A stretch of DNA of 64,000 nt from an uncultured Flavobacteriaceae bacterium (GCA_947500525.1 CANMSH010000005.1:248001-312000), one strand, 5' to 3'; counted from the first letter of the stretch, positions 9,857-17,951 are shown. Numbers and translations are program-made. The notes: generated from the sequence alone by a model not told the origin.

Positions 9857-9883
9857 GTGACCCTGAAACAAGTTCAGGGTGAC
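9857..9883. repeat. REP-like palindrome between bioD and the GIY-YIG gene
   Basis: ACCCTGAA (9860-9867) and TTCAGGGT (9873-9880) form a perfect 8-bp stem around ACAAG. After one mismatch the pairing continues to GT/AC at the outer ends. Overall pattern GTGACCCTGAA, loop, TTCAGGGTGAC. A degenerate relative lies at 41689-41713. It could also attenuate transcription between bioD and bioA. Confidence 0.75.
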
Positions 9884-9886
9884 GGA

Positions 9887-10504
9887 CTATAAGCCTATTA
9901 ACTTTTCTTTAAATACTTCGGCATATTCCTTAATTACATTTTTATCAAAGTAAGGTTCTTCATCGATGCGTCCAATAATTGGAACATTTGCCATCTTCTC
10001 TATAATACTTTCTGTCGATGGATGTGCTTCTCCACTAAAAATGATGGATATATCAAATCCTTTTTCTTTTAAAAAATTTACGGTTAGTAAAGTGTGATTT
10101 ATGCTTCCCAAATAATGACGAGATACAACAATTACTTTATATGAAGGTTTGATAAGATCTACAATTGTTTGTGTTTCATTTAATGGAACTAATAAACCTC
10201 CAGCACCTTCAATTACCAAATGATTTTTTGTTGCAGGTGTTTTAATTTTTTTCATCTCAATCGTTAATCCATCTATTGCAGCCGCGGCATGAGGACTCAT
10301 TGGAGTATGCAATGCATAACTATTAGAGTAGAATTTCGATTTCGTATTGGAAACTAATTTTTCTACTTTGTGCAAATCAGAGTTTTCTAATTCACCTGCC
10401 TGCACAGGTTTCCAATAATCAGCTTCTAATGATTCCGTTACAATAGCGGAGGCAATCGTCTTGCCTACTTCGGTAGAAATACCAGTGATAAAATATGTTT
10501 TCAT
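9887..10504 (-). CDS. bioD: Dethiobiotin synthetase
   Basis: ATP-dependent carboxylation of DAPA to dethiobiotin. The 205-residue protein starts with the P-loop ITGISTEVGKT (residues 6-16), and KPVQAGELEN and VIEGAGGLLVPLNE follow in the normal order for BioD. The start codon directly abuts the stop codon of the upstream DUF2007 gene, so the two are translationally coupled in the bioF-DUF2007-bioD transcript. Confidence 0.96.
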   Translation of the reverse strand: MKTYFITGISTEVGKTIASAIVTESLEADYWKPVQAGELENSDLHKVEKLVSNTKSKFYSNSYALHTPMSPHAAAAIDGLTIEMKKIKTPATKNHLVIEGAGGLLVPLNETQTIVDLIKPSYKVIVVSRHYLGSINHTLLTVNFLKEKGFDISIIFSGEAHPSTESIIEKMANVPIIGRIDEEPYFDKNVIKEYAEVFKEKLIGL

Positions 10505-10882
10505 TTAAAAAATCGTCTTACAATCATTACAGATATGTTTCTTTTTTTCAAAAAAAGGAAATAACATATAGAGTAAATTTCCTTCTTTTGGAGGTGCAAT
10601 TAAAATACGAGTAGATTTACACTTTATACAATATAGATTGTTACCTTCTTCATCTTTTTCATAAGATCTAATACTATCATATAGAATTTTAGCCTTTATA
10701 TAATCATCTGCATGTACTTGTAGCTTCACACCTCCTATTGCCTGACTTAGTAAAGGATCGGCATCTATTGTAACCTCGTCTGTCAAAATAACTTCCACTC
10801 CTTCTGACTCTAGCTTAGACTTGGTAATCTGTGCCGCTGTAGAGTATTCAAATACTGCGAGCGTCTTAAATTTAGTATTCAT
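10505..10882 (-). CDS. DUF2007-type protein with C-terminal zinc ribbon
   Basis: A 125-residue cytosolic protein. Residues 6-70 (KTLAVFEYSTAAQITKSKLESEGVEV and following) resemble the DUF2007 'putative signal transducing protein' domain, a small ferredoxin-like fold. The C-terminus has two CxxC knuckles, C85/C88 and C118/C121, separated by a hydrophobic LLYMLFPFF stretch, consistent with zinc binding. It lies between bioF (8-base gap) and bioD (abutting), so it is co-transcribed with biotin genes. No role in biotin synthesis is known for this family. Confidence 0.75.
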   Translation of the reverse strand: MNTKFKTLAVFEYSTAAQITKSKLESEGVEVILTDEVTIDADPLLSQAIGGVKLQVHADDYIKAKILYDSIRSYEKDEEGNNLYCIKCKSTRILIAPPKEGNLLYMLFPFFEKKKHICNDCKTIF

Positions 10883-10890
10883 AAATTCTA

Positions 10891-12042
10891 TTATGCAACA
10901 AAAATACTAAGTAAACTTAGAACATCCTTCATTTCTTGTTCAGAATTATAGGCATGTAAACAAAAGCGTAATCGTTCTTTACCTTTTGGAATAGTAGGTG
11001 CTAAAATAGGTTTTACATCAAAACCTTTTTCCTGCAGTTTAGCGGCAATTAGTTTCACATTGGTTGCTCCATTAATAATACAACTCTGAATAGCCGAATT
11101 ACTCACTATAAATAAGTCTTCAAGATTATGAATTGCTACCTGCGATTTAAAATACTGTATATTTTGTTGTAATCTTTCGAGATGATTTAGTTCTTTTGGA
11201 ACATTCTGCATTGCTGCATAAGACATTTTAATCGTTACCAAAGAATGTGGTGGAAGTGCGGTTGTGTAAATAAGACTTCGTGCAAAATTCACTAAGTATG
11301 TTTTCAATTCGTTACTACCCAAAATTGCGGCTCCATGACAGCCTATGGCCTTACCAAACGTTACGATTCTTGCAAAAATATGATGTTGTATTTCTAGGTT
11401 TTGTATTGCTCCACAACCATTATTTCCAAGCACGCCAACAGCATGTGCTTCATCAACCACTATATATGCACTGTGGGTCTTACATAGTGCTATCATTGTC
11501 TTAAGATCTGGGGTGTCACCATCCATAGAAAATACAGATTCAGTAACTACATAGATGGTTCCATCTTGCTGAACTCTTTTGAGCATTTCTTCAAGATGTG
11601 CGATGTTATTATGTTTGAATTTATATGATTTTGCATGGCTCATGGTGATTCCATCACGAATGGAAGCATGAATAAATTCGTCATACAAAATGATATCGCC
11701 GCGTTGTGGCACTGAAGAGAAGAACCCGATATTAGCGTCGTATCCTGAATTAAAAATGGTGGCAGCTTCACTTTCGTGGAAATCGCATAGCATGGCTTCA
11801 ACGACATCATACAATGGATGATTGCCTGATAACAGACGAGAGCCTGTTGCCCCATTTTCTTTTATATTTTGCTCAACTAAATAGCGATGTGTTTCTTCAA
11901 AAATTGTTGCTGACTTTGAAAAACCTAAATAATCATTCGATGAGAAATCGATCAAATTAGTAGTTACATGAAGTGAACGTATTGCGTTATGTTCAATACG
12001 CTGTTGAAGTTTTGCAGTTAATGTATGGGGGAACTTTTCCAT
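10891..12042 (-). CDS. bioF: 8-amino-7-oxononanoate synthase-like PLP enzyme
   Basis: Alpha-oxoamine synthase that condenses pimeloyl thioester with alanine to give KAPA, the first ring-forming step of biotin synthesis. Signatures are SSNDYLGFS, NGATGSRLLSGNH, FNSGYDANIGFFSSV, VVDEAHAVGVLGNNGCG, and the PLP lysine in VTFGKAIGCHGAA. I choose the ATG at 12042 (MEKFPHTL). An upstream TTG at 12051 is part of the promoter -7 box and cannot be in the message. It heads the bioF-DUF2007-bioD-(GIY-YIG)-bioA series. Glycine C-acetyltransferase is a related alternative, but the context favours BioF. Confidence 0.93.
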   Translation of the reverse strand: MEKFPHTLTAKLQQRIEHNAIRSLHVTTNLIDFSSNDYLGFSKSATIFEETHRYLVEQNIKENGATGSRLLSGNHPLYDVVEAMLCDFHESEAATIFNSGYDANIGFFSSVPQRGDIILYDEFIHASIRDGITMSHAKSYKFKHNNIAHLEEMLKRVQQDGTIYVVTESVFSMDGDTPDLKTMIALCKTHSAYIVVDEAHAVGVLGNNGCGAIQNLEIQHHIFARIVTFGKAIGCHGAAILGSNELKTYLVNFARSLIYTTALPPHSLVTIKMSYAAMQNVPKELNHLERLQQNIQYFKSQVAIHNLEDLFIVSNSAIQSCIINGATNVKLIAAKLQEKGFDVKPILAPTIPKGKERLRFCLHAYNSEQEMKDVLSLLSIFVA

Positions 12043-12048
12043 TTGACA

Positions 12049-12056
12049 CAAAGATA
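12049..12056 (-). promoter_or_regulatory. -7 element of the bioF operon
   Basis: TATCTTTG on the minus strand matches TAnnTTTG and ends only six bases before the bioF ATG, which predicts a leaderless or nearly leaderless message. No good TTTG is seen 19-21 bases upstream. No operator palindrome for a biotin repressor is evident in the 38-base spacer. Confidence 0.55.
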
Positions 12057-12080
12057 TAATACTTCATTAGAAAAATCATT

Positions 12081-13301
12081 TTAACGTCTTCTATTTGCTA
12101 ATAGGGGTGGCGGTTCTCCTGTAAAAGGATTCCATCTACTAATGCTTTTTGCATCCATTCCAGAAGCACTAATAACCGCTCTATCACCATAACGTTCTCG
12201 CATATTGTCTATAGCCTGACTTAAATTAATATGCTTTTCATTGTCTTCAAATAAATTGATTTGGTGACCTCCTTCTACCAAATGACTAAATCGTACACCA
12301 ACCAAACGTACTAATAAACGTCTATTATATAAATGCTTAAATAAATCTAGCACTTTAGGTATGATACTTGTGTCTAAGGAACTATACGGAATTCGCTTCT
12401 GTTGTGTATATGTTTGAAAATCAGAATATCTAATTTTAAATGTAATACAGGCTGTTAGTTTATTCCCTCTCCTTAATTGATAAGCTAAGTTTTCGGCCAT
12501 TGCAATGATAATACTTCGCAATTTATGTATATCAGTTGTATCTTTATCAAAGGTACGCTCAGTAGAAATAGATTTACGTTCATGATACTGTACAACGGGA
12601 GAATTGTCTATACCTCTCGCCTTTTTCCAAATACTCAATCCATTTTTTCCCAATACTTTATGCATTAACTGCATGGGCATTTCTTGTACTGTAATGATTT
12701 TCTTAATTCCTAAATCGCATAATGATTTATAGGTGACCTCTCCAACCATAGGTATTTTTCGAACCGATAGCGGTGCTAAAAAGGGTTTTTCAGTTCCTTT
12801 TAAAATTTGAATTTGATTGTTAGGTTTTGCTTGACCCGTTGCAATTTTAGAAACTGTTTTATTAACTGATAAACCAAAAGAAATTGGTAAACCTGTTTCT
12901 CTCATAATACGTTGTCTCAATTCGGAAGCTAATTGATGACAACCAAAAAACTTATCTGTTCCTGTTAGGTCTATATAAAATTCATCTACAGAAGATTTTT
13001 CATATAAAGGCACATTCTCTTTAATAACATCGGTAACCAAATTAGAATACTTACTATAAATACCCGAATTTCCTCTTAATACAATTGCTTCAGGGCATAA
13101 TTGTTTTGCCATACGCATAGGCATGGCAGAATGAATACCAAATTTTCGGGCCTCATAACTACAGGAAGCCACCACTCCTCGATCTGAAGTACCTCCAATT
13201 AATACTGGCTTTCCGTTTAAGCGACTATCTAACAAACGTTCACAAGACACAAAAAATGTGTCTAAATCCATATGTACTATCGCTCTATTATCTTGACTCA
13301 T
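12081..13301 (-). CDS. dinB: Y-family DNA polymerase (Pol IV / DinB-like) of a mutagenesis cassette
   Basis: Translesion polymerase of 406 residues. The catalytic acidic residues are intact: Asp12 in HMDLDTFF and Asp106/Glu107 in SSVDEFYIDLTG. YEARKFGIHSAMP (fingers) and two helix-hairpin-helix-like segments around IPMVGEVTYKSLCDLG also fit, so this is an active-type polymerase and not an ImuB pseudo-polymerase. The C-terminus RWNPFTGEPPPLLANRRR is unlike E. coli DinB. Its ATG overlaps the dnaE-like TGA by four bases (ATGA), so both are made from one message controlled by the divergent S24 repressor. SOS-type induction is inferred from this arrangement. Confidence 0.93.
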   Translation of the reverse strand: MSQDNRAIVHMDLDTFFVSCERLLDSRLNGKPVLIGGTSDRGVVASCSYEARKFGIHSAMPMRMAKQLCPEAIVLRGNSGIYSKYSNLVTDVIKENVPLYEKSSVDEFYIDLTGTDKFFGCHQLASELRQRIMRETGLPISFGLSVNKTVSKIATGQAKPNNQIQILKGTEKPFLAPLSVRKIPMVGEVTYKSLCDLGIKKIITVQEMPMQLMHKVLGKNGLSIWKKARGIDNSPVVQYHERKSISTERTFDKDTTDIHKLRSIIIAMAENLAYQLRRGNKLTACITFKIRYSDFQTYTQQKRIPYSSLDTSIIPKVLDLFKHLYNRRLLVRLVGVRFSHLVEGGHQINLFEDNEKHINLSQAIDNMRERYGDRAVISASGMDAKSISRWNPFTGEPPPLLANRRR

Positions 13302-16270
13302 ACAGCAATAGATTCAGTAGTTTCAGCATACCTAGGGTCTTCTATAGTTGCCAAACGAACCATAGTGCTCACTTCTATATTAATACATTCAAATTCTTCT
13401 AGAACCTTTCCTGAAATTGTATATACTCCTTTTCCTCTAAAAGGAAATTTTGCCGCTATTGGCGGAAAGTGCACCGTATCAATAAAATGACCATCGCGAT
13501 CTAAAAACGTACCAAAACACATGATTTTTCCGTTGACTGTTTTGGTGTTTTTTGTAGTGATTAAATACCCTTCAATAGTTATCCATTTGTTTTTATACTG
13601 ATATAAATCTTTAGCTCTTAATTGACTACAATTATGTTTTACTAATAATTGAAACGGATTGCACAACGGAAACCCTAACAATTCAAACTCATCGAAGGCA
13701 TTTTCTAAAGCACTACTCTTCAACTCAGGAGTTTCATAAGAAATTCGTTCTGTTGTAAATAAAGTCATACTATCTTCTTGGATTGGAATTTTACTAATTT
13801 TTAGATGTGCTTGCCATAGTAATTCACGCTTATTTATTGCTGTAAAACGGAATGCATTTATTTTAATTAAAATAGATATTTGTTCTATCGAAATAGGTAC
13901 ACGGTCAATAAAATCATCTAAACTTTTAAAGTTACCATGACGTTCACGTGCTTTCAAAATTTTATTAACCGTAGTTGTCTCTAAAGACCTTAAAAAGGTG
14001 AAACCTAAATAAATAGTATTTTTATTGATTCGTGTTTTATGATTGCTTCGATTTATACAAGGTGCTTCTATAATAGCTCCATGCATTCTAGCCTCATGCA
14101 CATACAGTTCAACACTATAAAAGCCTCCACCATTGTTTAGAGTTGCAACCATATACTCTAATGGATAATACGCTTTTAAAAAGAGACTTTGATAACTCTC
14201 TACAGCATATGAAGCAGAATGCCCTTTTGCAAATGCATAACCTGCAAAACTTTCAATTTGCCGCCAAATTTCCTTTACCAATGCTTCTGGTTTACCATCA
14301 TTTTTACAGTTATCAAAAAATTGCTGCTTTACTTTTAAAAACTCGTCTCTAGAACGAAACTTTCCTGACATACCACGTCGTAACATATCTGCTTCTCCTA
14401 AATTCAAACCTCCAAAATAATGTGCAACTTTAATAACATCTTCTTGGTACACCATCACACCATACGTTTCTGGCATAATATCGAGTAATACAGGAGGCGC
14501 ATCTTTACGTCGTTCAGGATTTCGATAGCGTAGTATATATTCACGCATCATGCCCGAATTAGCTACTCCAGGGCGTATCACTGAACTCGCAGCTACCAAA
14601 CCCAAATAATTGTCTACTTGTAATTTTTTTAATAGCATACGCATGGCAGGAGATTCTACATAAAAACAACCAATCGCCTTTGCATTTTTTAACAAGTACT
14701 TTATACGCACATCTTCTTTAAACCGCTTAATATCATGTATATCTATGGGTTCTTTTTCTGGATGATTACAATTAACAATCTCTACAGTATCTTTTATTTT
14801 GCCTAGACCTCGTTGACTTAAAATATCAAATTTATATAAACCAATATCTTCTGCCACCACCATATCAAACTGTGTCGTTGCAAAACCTTTTGGAGGCATA
14901 AATGTGGCACAGTAATAATGTATTGGCTTTTCAGAAATTAAAATGCCACCCGCATGAATACCCAAATAATTTGGAAAACCTTGTATATAACTACTGTACT
15001 TTATAACTAATTGTGATAATTTATCTAGCGAACTATAATTATATTTTTGACGTGTTAATACATCCATTTCAGATTTCGGTAAACCAAATACTTTTCCTAA
15101 TTCTCGTATAGAAGCCCTCTTTTTAAAGGTATTATATACTGTAATTAAAGCTGTGTTCTTAAATCGTTTAAACATGAATTCTGTAATATCATCACGATCC
15201 GCCCAAGAAAAATCAATATCAAAATCAGGAGGGTTTTTACGATATAAATTGATGAATCGTTCAAAATATAGGTCTAATTCAACAGGGTCAACATCTGTAA
15301 TACGTAAAAGATATGCAATGATACTATTGGCACCACTGCCCCGACCTACATAAAAATAACCTTTCGATCTAGCATATTTTAAAATTTTCCAGTTAATTAA
15401 AAAATAAGAAACAAACCCTTTTTCTTTAATAATTTTTAATTCTTTCTCTATTCTAGTATAAATAACTGAATCAGGGTTCTCGTAACGATACGCCAACCCT
15501 TTATAAGTCAACATTTCTAACAAACGATAATCCAATGATTCATTATTTGTATATGATCGTTGATTATTTGGTGTCGTTTGAGAGAAGTCAAAATTTATAG
15601 TACAACTTTGTAATAATCTTTCGGTATTCTCAATTAACTCAGGATAATCTGCATAAATTAATTCTAATGTTTCTGGTGGTAATAATTGATCTGTTTCACA
15701 CCCTTGCTCGTCTATCGAAAGTTTACTAAGTAAGGTGTTATTATCAATAGCGCGTAGTAAACGATGTGTGTTAAAACCTCGCTTATTTTGAAAAGATACT
15801 GTACGTAATACAACTAACTTCTCTCGTTTATAATTCCACTTCGAAAATTTTAAATGATTTAAATCTTTCGGACTTATTCCTAAATATTCATGTTCTTTTA
15901 AATCGTATATTTTTCCTTTTTCATAAGGATAAATGGCATAGACATCATCAAGAGGTTTTGACCTTGCTGGGATCTCTAATGTTTGATTGTGTAGAAATGA
16001 TGAAAGGTATTGATTGATCTGTTTAAATCCTTCATTCGTTTTTGCCAATAGTATAAATTGCTGTGCTGAACCATTTCTAAAATCTACTCCTAATACAGGC
16101 TTGATCTTTTTCTCTTTTGATAAACGTACAAAATCTAAACAAGCCGATGTCGTATTTATATCTGTTAAAGCCAATGTTTTCAGCTTATTTTCTACAGCTA
16201 GATTCAACAACTCTTTAGGTTGTATGGTACCGTATCGTAGACTATAATATGTATGACAATTAATGTACAA
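13298..16270 (-). CDS. DNA polymerase III alpha-like subunit (short, error-prone DnaE type)
   Basis: A C-family polymerase of 990 residues, clearly shorter than a replicative DnaE. The N-terminal PHP domain begins HTYYSLRYG and TDINT; the usual HTHYSL and TDHNN metal-binding His residues are replaced, so its phosphoesterase site is probably dead. The polymerase core has GRGSGANS (309-316), the catalytic PDFDIDF (348-354), GVMVYQEDVIKVA and FAKGHSASYAVESYQS. An OB-fold lies near the end (KWITIEGYLITTKNTK). The start is TTG at 16270; no ATG precedes the PHP motif. With the downstream dinB it forms a translesion cassette like imuB-dnaE2 of other bacteria. The name dnaE2 is plausible but not certain. 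Confidence 0.9.
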   Translation of the reverse strand: MYINCHTYYSLRYGTIQPKELLNLAVENKLKTLALTDINTTSACLDFVRLSKEKKIKPVLGVDFRNGSAQQFILLAKTNEGFKQINQYLSSFLHNQTLEIPARSKPLDDVYAIYPYEKGKIYDLKEHEYLGISPKDLNHLKFSKWNYKREKLVVLRTVSFQNKRGFNTHRLLRAIDNNTLLSKLSIDEQGCETDQLLPPETLELIYADYPELIENTERLLQSCTINFDFSQTTPNNQRSYTNNESLDYRLLEMLTYKGLAYRYENPDSVIYTRIEKELKIIKEKGFVSYFLINWKILKYARSKGYFYVGRGSGANSIIAYLLRITDVDPVELDLYFERFINLYRKNPPDFDIDFSWADRDDITEFMFKRFKNTALITVYNTFKKRASIRELGKVFGLPKSEMDVLTRQKYNYSSLDKLSQLVIKYSSYIQGFPNYLGIHAGGILISEKPIHYYCATFMPPKGFATTQFDMVVAEDIGLYKFDILSQRGLGKIKDTVEIVNCNHPEKEPIDIHDIKRFKEDVRIKYLLKNAKAIGCFYVESPAMRMLLKKLQVDNYLGLVAASSVIRPGVANSGMMREYILRYRNPERRKDAPPVLLDIMPETYGVMVYQEDVIKVAHYFGGLNLGEADMLRRGMSGKFRSRDEFLKVKQQFFDNCKNDGKPEALVKEIWRQIESFAGYAFAKGHSASYAVESYQSLFLKAYYPLEYMVATLNNGGGFYSVELYVHEARMHGAIIEAPCINRSNHKTRINKNTIYLGFTFLRSLETTTVNKILKARERHGNFKSLDDFIDRVPISIEQISILIKINAFRFTAINKRELLWQAHLKISKIPIQEDSMTLFTTERISYETPELKSSALENAFDEFELLGFPLCNPFQLLVKHNCSQLRAKDLYQYKNKWITIEGYLITTKNTKTVNGKIMCFGTFLDRDGHFIDTVHFPPIAAKFPFRGKGVYTISGKVLEEFECINIEVSTMVRLATIEDPRYAETTESIAV

Positions 16271-16359
16271 ACAATCAATTTTAAATTTTATGTAAAATTA
16301 ACTATATTTTGTAGTTTTAATTGCTTAAATTTGTAGTAATATGAAATGTATACAAACAA
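16264..16359. promoter_or_regulatory. Divergent control region of the mutagenesis cassette
   Basis: For the S24 gene, TAAATTTG (16326-16333) is a -7 element seven bases before the ATG, predicting a leaderless message. Two direct repeats TTTGTAGT (16308-16315 and 16330-16337) lie 22 bases apart. The nine-base TACAAACAA occurs at 16266-16274, over the dnaE-like start, and at 16351-16359, inside the first codons of the S24 gene. These are candidate operators for the S24 repressor. No convincing TAnnTTTG is found for the dnaE-like gene. Confidence 0.5.
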
Positions 16360-17105
16360 ATATCAGGCATTTAAGAAATCTTAAAAGCTTATCTCAAGAG
16401 CAATTTGCTGAAGAATTAGGTTGGACACGCTCTATTGTTGGATCATATGAAGAAGGACGTTCAGAGCCTTCTATTGATCGATTATTAGACTTGTCAGCCT
16501 TTTTTAATTTACCTATTGATGTTTTCATCAAAAATGATCTTCGTTTAGCAAAAGACACCTCTTTTATTAAGTTGGGTAATAAACGTGTACTGTTTCCTAT
16601 AGCAGTGAGTAATACTGATGAAGATTTAATTGAAATTGTACCTATTGAGGCTTCTGCGGGTTATTTAAAAGGGTATGCAGACCCAGAATATGTAGAGCAA
16701 CTTCAAAACATCAAACTTCCATTCTTACCTACGGGGAAACATCGTACATTTCCTATCAAAGGAGACTCTATGTTACCAGTGAAAGATGGCTCCTATATTG
16801 TTGCCAAATTTGTTGAGAGTATCGCTGATGTCAAAAACGGTAGAACCTATATTGTACTCACAAAAGAAGATGGTTTGGTTTACAAGCGGGTGTATGATAG
16901 AATTAAAGACCGTAAAAGCTTATTATTATATTCAGATAACAAAGCCTATGCACCATATGAAGTGAAAATAGAACAGGTATTAGAGTTATGGGAATTCACG
17001 TGTTGTATCAATACACAAGAATATGATAAAGACGAATTAAAACTGAGTAGCATTGTAAATATGTTTCAAGAATTGAAAGTTGAGTTAAAGTCAATTAAGG
17101 TGTAA
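16341..17105 (+). CDS. XRE-S24 self-cleaving repressor (LexA/CI-like)
   Basis: A 254-residue regulator. Residues 8-60 form an XRE helix-turn-helix (LRNLKSLSQEQFAEELGWTRSIVGSYEEGR). The C-terminal half is a peptidase S24 domain with all parts of the LexA autoproteolysis machinery: Ala106-Gly107 in EASAGYL as the likely cleavage bond, Ser143 in IKGDSMLP, and Lys182 in GLVYKRVY. By analogy it represses the divergent dnaE-dinB message and is cleaved when RecA filaments form; that is family knowledge plus context, not shown here. A phage CI-type repressor is an alternative, but no phage genes surround it. Confidence 0.92.
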   Translation: MKCIQTNIRHLRNLKSLSQEQFAEELGWTRSIVGSYEEGRSEPSIDRLLDLSAFFNLPIDVFIKNDLRLAKDTSFIKLGNKRVLFPIAVSNTDEDLIEIVPIEASAGYLKGYADPEYVEQLQNIKLPFLPTGKHRTFPIKGDSMLPVKDGSYIVAKFVESIADVKNGRTYIVLTKEDGLVYKRVYDRIKDRKSLLLYSDNKAYAPYEVKIEQVLELWEFTCCINTQEYDKDELKLSSIVNMFQELKVELKSIKV

Positions 17106-17140
17106 ACTCATAATTATTATCATTTTTTAATAATTTATTA

Positions 17141-17168
17141 TTGTTTTTCGATAATTTTTATATATTTG
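17141..17168 (+). promoter_or_regulatory. Promoter of the DUF2975-XRE pair
   Basis: TTG (17141-17143), 17 bases, then TATATTTG (17161-17168). The start codon is 18 bases downstream. The sequence GTATACACAAACAA right after it resembles the repeat at the start of the S24 gene. Confidence 0.65.
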
Positions 17169-17186
17169 TATACACAAACAAAAATT

Positions 17187-17711
17187 ATGAAAGACAATAC
17201 TACTATCTTAACCATAGTCACCTATGGGATTATACTTTCGGCGGTATCCTTATTACTCAATGATATAAGAGCATTTGATTTCCTTCAATTTGAAGAGTTT
17301 CAAGATTGGGCAAAAACTGCCCAAAAAAATGAACCTTGGTTTACTTCCAAAAATGCTGTTAAATGGAGTTTTTATGCTATTAGTGCAGGCATATTTTTTT
17401 GGAGAGCTTATCTATTATATGCATTTACCTATTTCTTATCGATTTTAAGAGAAATTGAAAAAGGCAACTATTTTAGTGCTAAAAACAGTCGTTACTTTAA
17501 AAAGATTGCAAACATATTTATTTACTATACTATTAATGTTTTAGTTCTTCGTTTTTTACTAGCTCTCATAAAAAAATCATCATTCAACTTCATACAAGAA
17601 TTTAAATCAGAATTCACATTATTAATACCTTGTGCCCTCGCCTTTTATATTCTAGCAGAACTTTTTGAACGAGCTAAAAAAGCAGAAGAAGAAAATGAAT
17701 TAACAATATAG
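17187..17711 (+). CDS. DUF2975-type integral membrane protein
   Basis: A 174-residue membrane protein with four hydrophobic segments (near LTIVTYGIILSAVSLLL, WSFYAISAGIFFWRAYLLYAF, IFIYYTINVLVLRFLLAL and TLLIPCALAFYILAEL), as in the DUF2975 family. The motif LREIEKGNYFSAKNSRYFKKIA between the second and third segments is typical. I place the start at ATG 17187; the upstream TTG at 17166 is part of the -7 box. The next gene is a small XRE regulator two bases downstream; DUF2975 and such regulators are a recurring pair. Function unknown, possibly a membrane sensor or effector of that regulator. Confidence 0.85.
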   Translation: MKDNTTILTIVTYGIILSAVSLLLNDIRAFDFLQFEEFQDWAKTAQKNEPWFTSKNAVKWSFYAISAGIFFWRAYLLYAFTYFLSILREIEKGNYFSAKNSRYFKKIANIFIYYTINVLVLRFLLALIKKSSFNFIQEFKSEFTLLIPCALAFYILAELFERAKKAEEENELTI

Positions 17712-17713
17712 CC

Positions 17714-17938
17714 ATGCCCATAATTGTAAATCTTGACGTGATGTTAGCCACACGTAAAATGAAGAGTAAAGAGTTAGCTGAAATAATTGGTATCACAACA
17801 GCAAACCTTTCAATTTTAAAATCTGGAAAGGCCAAGGCAATTCGATTTTCTACATTGGAAGCTATATGTAAAGCTCTCGACTGTCAACCGAGTGATATTT
17901 TAGCGTATACTGATAAACAAAAAACGCCGAACAAATAA
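17714..17938 (+). CDS. Small XRE-family (YozG-like) transcriptional regulator
   Basis: A 74-residue protein that is essentially one helix-turn-helix: LDVMLATRKMKSKELAEIIGITTANLSILKSGKAKAIRFSTLEAICKALDCQPSDIL. This is the compact Cro/CI type found beside DUF2975 membrane proteins. The two-base gap to the DUF2975 gene indicates one operon. The stop codon lies in the loop of a strong terminator. Confidence 0.9.
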   Translation: MPIIVNLDVMLATRKMKSKELAEIIGITTANLSILKSGKAKAIRFSTLEAICKALDCQPSDILAYTDKQKTPNK

Positions 17939-17951
17939 TGTTCGGCGTTTT
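17921..17951. terminator. Bidirectional terminator between the XRE gene and the rpoC-DUF3467 operon
   Basis: AAAACGCCGAAC (17921-17932) and GTTCGGCGTTTT (17940-17951) form a perfect 12-bp stem with a seven-base loop. The flanks are A-rich on the left and T-rich on the right. It closes both the plus-strand XRE transcript and the long minus-strand rpoBC transcript. Confidence 0.88.

Noticed and set aside
16341-17938. Prophage or toxin-antitoxin module around the S24 and XRE regulators
   Set aside because: No integrase, structural, lysis or toxin genes nearby; the S24 gene faces polymerase genes and the XRE gene pairs with a DUF2975 membrane protein.
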